A DNA stretch of 64,000 nucleotides from Vigna angularis (Eukaryota; Streptophyta; Magnoliopsida; Fabales; Fabaceae), in NCBI RefSeq assembly GCF_016808095.1, contig NC_068973.1:18209501-18273500 (forward strand), in the 5' to 3' direction. Numbering within the stretch: the first letter of the stretch is position 1; each line of letters opens with the position of its first letter. The notes below the pieces were generated by a model. The model was not told the DNA's origin. It was given only the letters and a program-made list of their open reading frames with translations, and searched no databases. The position numbers and the translations under genes were made by a program. Below are positions 55,220-64,000 of the stretch, piece by piece.

Positions 55220-58159
55220 CTATTTTCCGTCAGTATTAGTTGTAGAAACTCCGGATTTAGGAATACTCTTATGTTCAGATGATTTTTGCAATTTGGATTG
55301 CGACGATATGTTCAGAAAGAGGGATCTCAAACCATTTGCATCCTGAGATTGGCTCGTCAATGAGTTCCTTTGAACTAGTTTAATTACTTTGAAAGAAAAT
55401 ATTTGGGACGGGATTTCTTCCAACCACTTTTTCTTTAATATTAACAATTCCACCAATTGAAGAATATCTTCTTCAGTGAGAGATCTTATAACTGGAGGTC
55501 CATCTTTTAGCAATTTATATGCCATATCTTCCCTGGTACAAACAAATGAGCATGTTAGTAACTCTTTAAAGTGGTACCTACATAACGATATCATATAATA
55601 AAATATAAAAATGGTCACACAACTTTCAGCAGAACTTGTCTTACAATTAATTTGTTGCGCTGTTTTCCTTTCTTTTGCAGTTATACCCATAGCAAAAGGG
55701 AAATTTTTTAAAAGATTTGTACAAGATTATTGCGTAACCTGTTTTTCGACTGGGAAACAATAAATGATCCTTTGAGCGTGAAAACAAAAGTTTCTATGTC
55801 ATCCCAAAAGGAACCGCTAGAAAACAACTCAGGTTGGTCCAGATCTGATAACTTGGGTTCTTTAAAATCACTCACAACCTGAATAGTTTGCTCTACGAGT
55901 TCAGATGGGTTAGAATCAGCTGAAACACCAGATTCTGCATTCCCCTTCCAAAATTTCCACCAGTTTCTGATCCAGACAAAGAATGTTGGAGCACTCCTAT
56001 TAGTTTTATCACTTCCACTAGGTATTTTGTCAAGCAGAGAGTGATCAGCTTCTGTAGAATATGGGCTGTGACAAACTTCACCAACCTCTTTTCTAGTTGA
56101 ATTCTCGGATTTGTTCATTGCTCTAACATTAGCAGATTCATATATTGCAGAAACAATGTCTTCTTTTGCTGTCTGATTATTTCCAGCAGAGTGATTCCTT
56201 GAAGTCGTGTATTTTTCCTGAATTCTATAAATTGCATCCTCAGAGCCAACAGTGTCACAACCAGATAATGTTTTAGAACTTGAACTCAATTTTAAGGAAT
56301 CTGGCTTAGTTTTGGAAAGTTGATTGTCCCTGTGTTGTGGTTGAATCTCTGACAGTTGTTCAGTAGTCATATCAACAACATTGCCATTACGCACTGAAAA
56401 TTTCTGTAACGTATCTGGGTTTTCAACCGATAAAAGTGATAATTTTGAATCATCATCCATACTCCTTTCATGGGATGAGGCAATTAAGGGTCTCCAATTT
56501 TCTTCTCTAACCTTGTTTTTATCCTCACCATTTAGCTTTGGAGTTGATGCAGATCCCTTCTCATCCATCTTTATACAAGATGATACTGATTCCACATCTT
56601 TGAACTCAAAAGGTTTGGGGGATTCTGAGGGGATAAGACATACATGAAATTTACCCAAGCCTAAAGGCTCAAGCTTTACATGCATTGTTGATGTTAGAAA
56701 GCGAGTAAATGATCCATATCCATAAAACTTTTCACCAAAATCCACTTTGCGTTTCTTCAACCGTCTATGAAGATCTCCAATTGAGATTCCGTTTGGATGT
56801 GATCTAAATATATGGCAAACATGTATTATAACTTCTTTTGGAACAGTTTGCAAATCTAAGGAAGGTTTGTATATGTCTACTTTTTGTGAAGATGCAGACT
56901 TCTCAACATCTGAGAATGGTTTGTCAGGAATCACATTGTAATTTCCAGACCAAGAACCAAACAAACCATCAGGAGGATGGTTTAAATGTTTTCCAGAAAA
57001 ATGTTCCCCCTTTACTAATGAAGACCATTGCCATATTATTGTTGCTGCACTGCAGAGGACCTCAGGAGCATTCCTTGTGCTAGCAAGTAATATATTGTAA
57101 TTATGCATTCTTAACCGGTGTAACATTCTAGCAAAGTCTCCATCACCAGATATCAGAAAGAGATGGGCAGGAGGAGGATTTTGAGAAATCCAGTCCATAA
57201 GATTCATGACAATAAATCTATCGGCACTGTTCTTTCCACCTGCAACAAAAATACTTGCAGATATTATAATTTGAAAAGATAAAAGTGTAGATGAATAAAA
57301 CAAGAAACTACCGAAGCCATATGGACTGCAAGCTGGAAAACTCATCAAATTAAAACCTCCTTCCCATTCATTTCTCACATATTTCCACTCTCTTCCACCA
57401 AATCAAAACAATTCAACCTTCCACTCTATTTCTCCTCCTTTCTTTCTTTTCTTCCATTCCATCATTTTCATTCCACATGGCTAAAACTAGAATTCGTTTT
57501 CTTCATAAAAGAACCAATTCCTAATAAAGTATCACCAACAACGACAAAATGTTTAATTTCATGTCATTATCATATGACAAACATTATTTGTCATGTCAAA
57601 GTCACATCATTACATCTTCTCTATAAAAATTGGCATAAATAAGAAAGAAAAATTAAATTAATTTATCAACACTATAAAATGAACTTATACATGAATCAAT
57701 TCGTAAGGGTTATTTCTGTTAGCTTCTTCAGAGAAATAAAAAAAAAAAAAGCAACTACATTACTCAGTAGTTTTAAAAGTTTAAGCGTCAAGCAATGTGA
57801 GTGTCAGCTGTGAATCAACATGAAACCATCCTGAGATGAATTTTGGAGTTAAATAGGATTGAAGAGAAACCTCGAATGTGGGTGAAATGAATGCCGGTGT
57901 GAGAAAGTGCTTGCCGGTTGGATTTTGACAGCTGCAGAATATCACCGAAAGCGTTGATTCGGAGAGGGCCCTTAATACCACTCGCTCTCACAGCCTTCGT
58001 GATCGCCGGCGCCACATTCGAAACGTCAACCCCCGCTGGCACCTGGCAGTTCTCGAAATCCCACCACACCGAGACCTTCACGTTTCGAGACTCGTGCCAG
58101 AACTGATGCCTCTGAACCGTAACCGCCAACAACTGCTTCGTTTGGCTAAGCGGTCTCAT
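55220..58159 (-). CDS. NYN-domain and OST-HTH/LOTUS protein (MARF1/limkain-b1-like), C-terminally truncated
   Basis: Three exons, 58159-57871, 57239-55739 and 55532-55220, with GT-AG introns and matching phase, give 700 aa. The first in-frame ATG is 58159 (MRPLSQTKQLL). The NYN (PIN-like RNase) domain covers about residues 30-165, with VWWDFENCQVP, LRINAFGD, KNSADRFIVMNLMDW and LISGDGDFARML supplying the acidic residues. A LOTUS domain spans about 229-298 (VPKEVIIHVCHIFRSHPNG, LHRRLKKRKVDFGEKFYGYG). A long Ser-rich linker follows, then LTEEDILQLVELLILKKKW near the end. In animals MARF1 proteins cleave or silence RNAs; the plant role is unclear. The reading frame stops at TDGK*, before a second LOTUS domain visible downstream in another frame. 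Confidence 0.85.
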
Positions 58160-58244
58160 CACGGTTGCAAGTATCAAATCAAATGCTTCCAGTTTTGCAG
58201 TAAATTGTTAGTTGTCCATCTGGGGAGGGAAAGGTTTAGGACTC

Positions 58245-58330
58245 GCGAAATTGAACCCTAACTAACTCCTCTTCTAGTGCAAGAACAAAACATTGAAAAC
58301 TTTTTAGACAAAGTTTATATATATAAATAT
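58245..58330 (-). promoter_or_regulatory. Likely core promoter of the NYN/LOTUS gene
   Basis: On the minus strand a TATTTATATATATAAAC TATA-like run lies at about 58315-58330, some 160 bp before the ATG. A telo-box-like GTTAGGGTTCAA is at 58252-58263. Position fits; there is no expression evidence. Confidence 0.4.
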
Positions 58331-58493
58331 AAGGATTAAACTCTCTAATGTTATTCGTATTTGGATAAGAATTTTAAGTGAGTCTATATATTTTTAATTG
58401 TTTTAATTGAGTTTTTGTAAAATATTTTAATTGGATTTAAATATTTGAAAATTAAATCAATTAAGTTCTATCTCTTAAATTTTTATAACCAGC

Positions 58494-61400
58494 TGTGACA
58501 TCCCAAAAATACAGTCATAACTATAAATTCAGAAATCACATTTAATAATAATTCAGTACAGTTTTTCCACTAAAAATTAAAAACGAACGAATGACCAAGG
58601 ACGAACGTCCTTGAGTACAGTACAACATTAAGGGACGAACGTGCACAACTGCACGTCCACACAAGAGTTTACAATTAAAACCGAACGTACAAGAAAAATC
58701 TGACCGAACGGTTTACAGAAACAATTACCGAACGGTCGAATTTAAACTTAACGAAAACAAGAGGTGATCGAACGACCACTCAGTTCAACAATCACACTAC
58801 TGGCCGAGCGGTCTCACTGCTCGGTCTTCACTTCAACATTAATCAGGTTCTCCTCTTCCAGCAACTCTTCTAAACGCTCGTCTCCCTCTGCTCACATCCA
58901 CACGGATGATCATCGCAATGACAAGACGGACGTACAAGGACAAAGGACAACACAAGGAAAACGAAAGGGTAAGCTTACATAATTCAACTCATGCATCAAC
59001 ATACAATTTCAGGTAAACAATTCAACATACATGCATATCTCAACATACACATTCATTACATAACAACCCACTTCAACGTACTCATTAACTAAAACTCAAC
59101 ACGACTGACTGTCCGGACTGTATGAACTCTGTGTAGCTTCGGTGTTCGTGCACCCGGGTGATGTAGTAACTGGAACTCTCATCAGCTGCCACCCGAGGTT
59201 AGTCCTATCTGTCCAAATAATCACCAGGACTAGGACCTCCTGCCGTTCCCACACATGACATACCCCCTCTACGTGAGGACGAGTACTCACGGAACATCAG
59301 GATGAACTACCGGATAAGCTTACCACATTCATACTTTACAAATCTCAATAATCAATTCTTGAGTCGTTCCTCCGTGGAATGCTCATTTAATCATTCATAC
59401 TTTCATTTCATCTCATATATAGTTAATCATAAACCACTTATAACCATACACTTTCATCGCTTTGAATCACATACCCTTTCACTGTAATGCCAACAATGAT
59501 AATGCATACATACACTCTTAAAGCCACGTAGAATAATCAATTAAAATAGTATACTGGCATGAATAAAACATCAATCGAACACTTAATGAGTAAACCACAA
59601 ACACTCTGACTTACACAAACCGAATGTTATAAGCTCTAAAAGAACACTAGTACATCACGAGTACAACAGAGATCATGATTTAGATGTTGAGGAAACATTT
59701 AGATATTTGTGAGGGAAGAACCTGACAAGGCATTGCCTTGCTCCTACGTATCTCCATTTTCGGTGGAGAATCAAGGCCTACGTAGTTCTGGCTTAGATTC
59801 TTTAAATGATGATGTGATGTTTTTGTGATTTTTATGATTTTAAGAAAGAATAAAGAGAGCCAAAAATAGATATTTACACAACATAAGATAAAAAGATAAA
59901 GTTAACATAAGACCCAATTCTATTTATTTTTGCTTATGCTATATAAAAAAAAACGAAATGACTAAAGCACAAAATCTTATTCAGAGCTTTAAAAAAAAGG
60001 CTAAGAGGCCCAAGCTTTTTATTTTCATTTTACTGTACACAAAAAGGTACAAGCCCAAACATTTATTTTATTTTCTTCCTAAAACTATGGATTGGGCTGA
60101 CACCTAAATTTGTTTCAGCAAAGTTGCTCTCCTCATTGGAGGAAGCAAGAGACGTTGGCAGAAGCAGAGAAGGGTTGCTCCCATTCACTCCCTCGACGGC
60201 CATGTAAGAGAGATTCTCATCCATCCCTAAGCTCTGGCGGCGACGGCAGCAAGCGCGGCGGCAGGTTGGTCCGCGATGGAGGGTTGCGGTGGCGCGATTG
60301 GAAACTAGAGAGAGTGGCGTGGCTAGAGCTTCTCGGTTGCGGTGGCGGGATGTTGAAGGTGGGGAAACATGAGGAAAGCAACAGCCTCAGAGCGGCGGCA
60401 GCGTCCGATTAAAGGAGAACGACGGAGGCAAGGAGGATGACTCGCGATGGTGAATATGGGTTCGATTGGAATGTGACTGGCTCGCGGAGGCCAGACCGAA
60501 GAGAAGCCAAGGTCTCCTGCGGGTTGTGGTCACGCGATGGCAGTGATGATGAGTGGGAAGCTGAGTGGCGGTGAGTGCGGAGAGAATGTGGTTCACGGTT
60601 AGCTTGGGTTGTTCGCATGGGTTCTGGTTAATCTGTTTGTATTGTGCTTGTGCAGGGGAAAGATGATGACGAGCTTAGATGCGGTCCGTGGACATCTTTC
60701 TTGCCCAGGGATATGAAACAGTGGAAGATTAAGTTCGGACAGCCTTCATGTTGAAAGAAATTGGGCTGGCAAGTCATAATGAGACTGTGATGAAGTAGAT
60801 GGTTCGGTGTGAGGGTGACCGGCGACCACTGTGATCGGTGAGGAGGACCAGTGACGACAGTAGTCATGGTGGCATATGGGAGCTTTATTGATTGGATTGA
60901 AGGAAGAATAGGAAGAAAGTAGAATTTGATTTTGATATATCTTTTCTGTATTAGACATTAGATATGCAGGGATTGTGGTTCGATATCTATGATCAATTAC
61001 TATGCAAATGATTTACGTATATAACATAAAGGAGAAGCATGCCTCATAAGACTGATATGTTAAGACGGGAAGAGTACCTCCGTAGCTTTAAAAGATTTGT
61101 TCTAGTATCTCTTCTTCTTACTGTTGTGATGTGTTCAGAGCTTCCTCCTCCCTTTCTTCTTCGCGGCAGCTCCCCTTCTCCGTAGCCTCCTTCTCCCTCT
61201 CCTCTTGTTTATTCCTTTTCCCCCCTTCCCCCTATCCTTTCCAATTTCTTCTCTTTTTAAATTCTTTAGCACACGATCCCACCACTAAACATTGATCCCC
61301 CGTGAAGAGAAGATAATCATAAAAATGTAATGGTGGCATGTGAACTATAATAATGTTCACGGAGTGGCATATCACTATTCTCTTGCATGAACATGGGGAC

Positions 61401-61610
61401 ACAAACTTTCAAATAGAATATAGACGGCTGCTTTCATTTTTATTTATTTATTATTATATATATATATATATTTTTTTTTTAACAAAATTAATTAAATAAA
61501 ATAAAGATAAAAACAAGGTTCTTACATTCTCCCATACATCAAAAATTTTCGTCCTCGAAAATTTATCACTCGAATTACTATGACTAATTTGAATATTTCA
61601 TATTTTCAAA
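58494..61610 (-). mobile_element. Truncated Ty3/Gypsy element: 3' LTR plus short internal end
   Basis: On the minus strand an LTR appears to run from 61526 (TGTAAGAACC, preceded by the polypurine-like TATGGGAGAA) to 58494 (TTTTTGGGATGTCACA). That is about 3.0 kb, with the GTTCGTCC/CGTTCGGTC vocabulary of the solo LTR at 21539-23365. To its right, minus-strand TCGAGGACGAAAATTTTTG (plus about 61538-61558) is typical of the end of Gypsy pol; the internal region stops near 61610. An inserted segment inside the LTR cannot be excluded. Confidence 0.6.
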
Positions 61611-61749
61611 ATGTGAAAAAAAAAAAAAAAAAAAAATCAGATACTACTACAATTATTATTATTATTATTATTATTTTTTTTTTTAACCGATACTATTGAA
61701 GACTCCGGTATGCATGACCGGAACTGTGGACACAGTGAGGTTCCTTGGC

Positions 61750-62613
61750 TATAAAACGAGGTGCTAGCCGCGTTGGGCGACATTTCGAAACGTTGAGATT
61801 TTGGAGCATCTGAGAGAGAGATCTGAGTCACTGAGAGTTTCTGAGTGTGGGAGCTTGTGAGATCTGAACGACTGAGTGTTGGAGATCGGAGATTTTGAAC
61901 GCGAGATCGGGAGCCCTTTCTAGCCAAACTTCAATCTTCCCGTTCCAAGGTTTTGCTCCGCCTCGAGTAAGTACTTCTCTTCTCTTATTTCTTTCTTTCC
62001 TTTACCAGCTTCTCCTTCTTCTTTACTTCTTCCTTCTTCTCTTTTCTTTCTCCTTTCTTTTTCTGCTTCCTTTCATGTACTTTTCTTCTTCTTTTTCTTT
62101 TCTGAGCTTTCATTTCTCGCACTTACATTCTGCTTTCTTCTTTACTTTCCGCTTGTTATATTTTCTTTTTTATTTTATTTTATTTTATTTTTTTTTTCTG
62201 CTCCTGCATTTACTTTCTTCTTCTTCTATTTTCCTTTTATTAACTAAGAACACACCGTCTTAACAAAGATAAGGGGTATATCGGCTGGAAACCAGACGTT
62301 AATCTCCCCTCGATTGAGGGTATGGCAGAGACAATCGGGTAGAACAACGCCACGTACCCCATAAAAATAGAAAACTTAAAAAGAGGAATTTTATTTGTAT
62401 GAACCGAACATGGACAATAATGGACAAAGACAAATGGACATAGATCCGTTTAGGAACATTTGCGAGGACCGTGAAACAGACCAGAGACTAGACACCGAAA
62501 CAACAAAGACCGCCTGGACGAAGTAAACTTAAAAGGAACCAAAACAAATAAAGAAAACACAGACGATTTTTGTTTTGTTCTTTTTATTTTATTTCATTAT
62601 TTTTATGCTTTAG
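61750..62613 (+). promoter_or_regulatory. Putative TATA box, leader and 5' UTR intron of the WOX gene
   Basis: TATAAAA at 61750-61756. A leader with GAGAGAGAGATC-type text runs to about 61966, where GA|GTAAGTAC forms a good donor. A pyrimidine-rich intron would end at TGCTTTAG (62606-62613), 19 bp before the ATG. The (TTA)n and poly-A/T tracts at 61620-61685 lie just upstream. Inferred from sequence only. Confidence 0.4.
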
Positions 62614-62632
62614 AAACACTTTGAAAGGAAGG

Positions 62633-63189
62633 ATGAGTGAGATGGAGATGGAGAGGTACAGCAGTCAGCGGTGGAAACCTACTGATGATCAGGTCAAAAT
62701 GATGGCCAATATCTTCAACTACGGGGTCACACATCCCAGCAGAGCCCAAGTCGTCGAGATTGCATCTCGACTCAGGGCTTTCGGAGAAGTCAGTGAATAT
62801 AATGTACATTGCTGGTTCAACAATCATGGTAACCGGGTCAGGCGCTGGCAAGCGGACTTAGACCCCACTGGCACCGTATTTTCTCAGCTGCCGCTGTACA
62901 TGTATGGTAAGAACCCTAATTACCATTATTTTTATTTTTATTTATTTTATTCTTCCCCTTCTATTACTGACACAATTTTTTTATTATTTTTTTTTTTTTT
63001 GAAGAAAATGGCTGGGTAATTATGAGGGCACCGAGGCTGCTGGATTTGTTCCCCGTTCCGATCATCATTGACGACGACAGGGACGAACGACAAATCCCTC
63101 CACCCATGCTTCTCACATACCGAACCAGAGCTCCCTCGACGGAGCTCTCCCTTAGACCACCACAACCCGCTCGAGAATTTTTTCGTTAA
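62633..63189 (+). CDS. Divergent WUSCHEL-related homeobox (WOX) protein, two exons
   Basis: Exons 62633-62906 and 63005-63189 (GT-AG, phase 1) encode 152 aa. Residues about 13-75 form a WOX homeodomain: RWKPTDDQVKMMANIF, then HPSRAQVVEIASRLRAFGEV, then NVHCWFNNHGNRVRRW. The RW-PT--Q start, RLR-FG, NV--WF-NH and spacing match WUS/WOX proteins. The recognition helix departs from the usual YWFQNHKARER: Q50 is Asn, K53 is Gly and A54 is Asn. Exon 2 has LLDLFPVPI, close to the WUS box (T-L-x-LFP), and ELSLRPPQ, an EAR-like LxL motif. WOX proteins are nuclear regulators of stem-cell and organ patterning. There are no stops or frameshifts. It is shorter than most WOX proteins. Confidence 0.75.
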
Positions 63190-63226
63190 ATTTTTTTTTT
63201 TTTTTTTTTATTTTTATCTGTAACTT

Positions 63227-63380
63227 AACGATCACGAGTGATCGAACCCCGAACATCCTTTATTTGCTTTTGTTTATTTGCCTTATTTGCGTATTTTATG
63301 GACTGTAATATTTAACGATCACTTATGATCGATTCTAGAACATCTTTATTTTAATTATGCATTGTAATATTTATCTGCCC
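63227..63380 (+). repeat. Imperfect direct repeat (about 85 bp) downstream of the WOX gene
   Basis: TTAACGATCACGAGTGATCG...GAACATCCTTTATTT (63227-) is followed by TTAACGATCACTTATGATCG...GAACATCTTTATTTT (63311-). Each copy contains a CGATCAC/GTGATCG-type inverted pair. This is possibly 3' UTR. Confidence 0.6.
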
Positions 63381-64000
63381 TACTAGTTTGCTGATTATAT
63401 ATATATTTTTTTTTCTTTTATATATATATATTTTTCTAACGATTTACTTACAGGTTATCGTCTTACCAAACTCAAGAGTATCAGAAGAGAAAAACTTCAC
63501 AGAAACACAACCACCTGTTTGTAATTTTTTTTTTTTGTATTTATTTAAAATATATATATGTACTTGTTCATAAATTCAGATAAATTAATTTATTACGAAA
63601 TTTTGAAATTTGACTCAGAGTTATTCTCAACTATCTTTATTTTTGTCCAAAAGAAGAAACATAATAAGTTATCAATGAGTTTGAAACGCATTAAAATTTT
63701 GTCTAAAATTGATCAAGATTTTAACGATGCTACAATACTCGATGAGGTAAACAAAACACTAATTTGACCCAATCTTAAAACGACCTTTATGTTTGCAGAC
63801 TCAAAAATAACCAATAGGATTTCACATTAAGGCAAAAATAACAAAGTATTAATGAACTTTGAAAACACAGAACACATACGTTTAACACAACCTGAACTGG
63901 GTGAAACTGAAAAATTAGATTGGCTCACATAGACATTGAAAACAAAAGACATATGAACAGGAGCCGAAATCTGGCTTAGACACGAAGAGGTTGATAACCC
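63381..64000. other. AT-rich DNA to the window end, no gene recognised
   Basis: A short open frame at 63558-63767 (about 70 codons) has no recognisable domain, and the surrounding (TA)n and poly-T tracts look non-coding. Confidence 0.4.

Noticed and set aside
56381..57083. Plus-strand frames opposite the NYN/LOTUS exon 2
   Set aside because: Antisense shadows of a well-supported coding exon.
57240..57378. N-terminal extension of the long minus-strand frame ending at 55708
   Set aside because: This stretch is intron: a good acceptor (TTGCAG) at 57240 joins in phase to the exon at 58159-57871. The same frame's end past 55739 is intronic too.
58160..58177. Start upstream of 58159 for the NYN/LOTUS gene
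   Set aside because: The upstream codons begin at TTG, not ATG; the first in-frame ATG is at 58159.
60110..60412. 100-codon plus-strand frame and neighbours on the minus strand
   Set aside because: Lies inside the GC-rich part of the minus-strand Gypsy LTR; no domain.
1..64000. CRISPR arrays, rRNA genes, bacterial operons
   Set aside because: Repeats here are transposon, minisatellite or palindrome arrays without CRISPR-style unique spacers; no rRNA-like or prokaryotic gene order was seen.

Overview
This is a repeat-rich plant nuclear window, most likely from a phaseoloid legume (Vigna/Phaseolus type). The evidence is AT-rich DNA with GT-AG introns, SIRE-like Copia, Ty3/Gypsy and CACTA debris, and a Gypsy ORF of the kind common in Vigna genomes. 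The species call is inference. No rRNA, tRNA or CRISPR array was recognised.

Three host genes can be modelled. (1) 11176-13058 (+) is a nine-exon gene for a TFIIS-N/Mediator MED26-type protein of 353 aa. (2) 58159-55220 (-) is a three-exon NYN + OST-HTH/LOTUS (MARF1/limkain-b1-like) protein of 700 aa. The sequence just past its stop (55219 to about 54860) is the decayed remainder of a longer C-terminus. (3) 62633-63189 (+) is a two-exon, 152-aa, strongly divergent WUSCHEL-related (WOX) homeobox gene with a WUS-box-like motif. A PPR gene fragment with a nonsense codon (435-82, -) lies inside what looks like the 3' part of a CACTA element.

The rest is mostly layered transposons, several delimited by exact target-site duplications (TSDs). 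1-1775: CACTA 3' end with captured host DNA. 2427-2822: Mutator-like MITE (9-bp TSD). 3288-6006: solo Copia LTR (TSD ATCAA). 7504-9395 and about 17113-18805: related LTR copies. 21539-23365: solo Gypsy LTR (TSD TCGAA). 23.8-25.4 kb: tandem duplication of palindromic arrays. 25831-29128 and 33419-36744: two gag-only LTR elements of one family (TSDs GAGTT and AAATG). 30856-46106: an old minus-strand SIRE-like Copia element split by four insertions: a 926-bp CACTA MITE (32142-33067, TSD TGT), a gag-only element (33419-36744), a young 7404-bp Gypsy element (37678-45081, TSD ATCCT) and, in its 5' LTR, a 5664-bp CACTA element (46107-51770, TSD TTA). 58494 to about 61610: minus-strand Gypsy 3' LTR with a little internal sequence.

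The most unusual signal is in the young Gypsy element. Between gag and a downstream 'plant transposon protein' ORF there are five tandem 18-20 nt stem-loops. Their 8-nt loop is nearly constant while the stems change in a compensatory way. They are bracketed by two copies of a conserved hairpin-forming motif. This looks like selected RNA structure in an element without pol.
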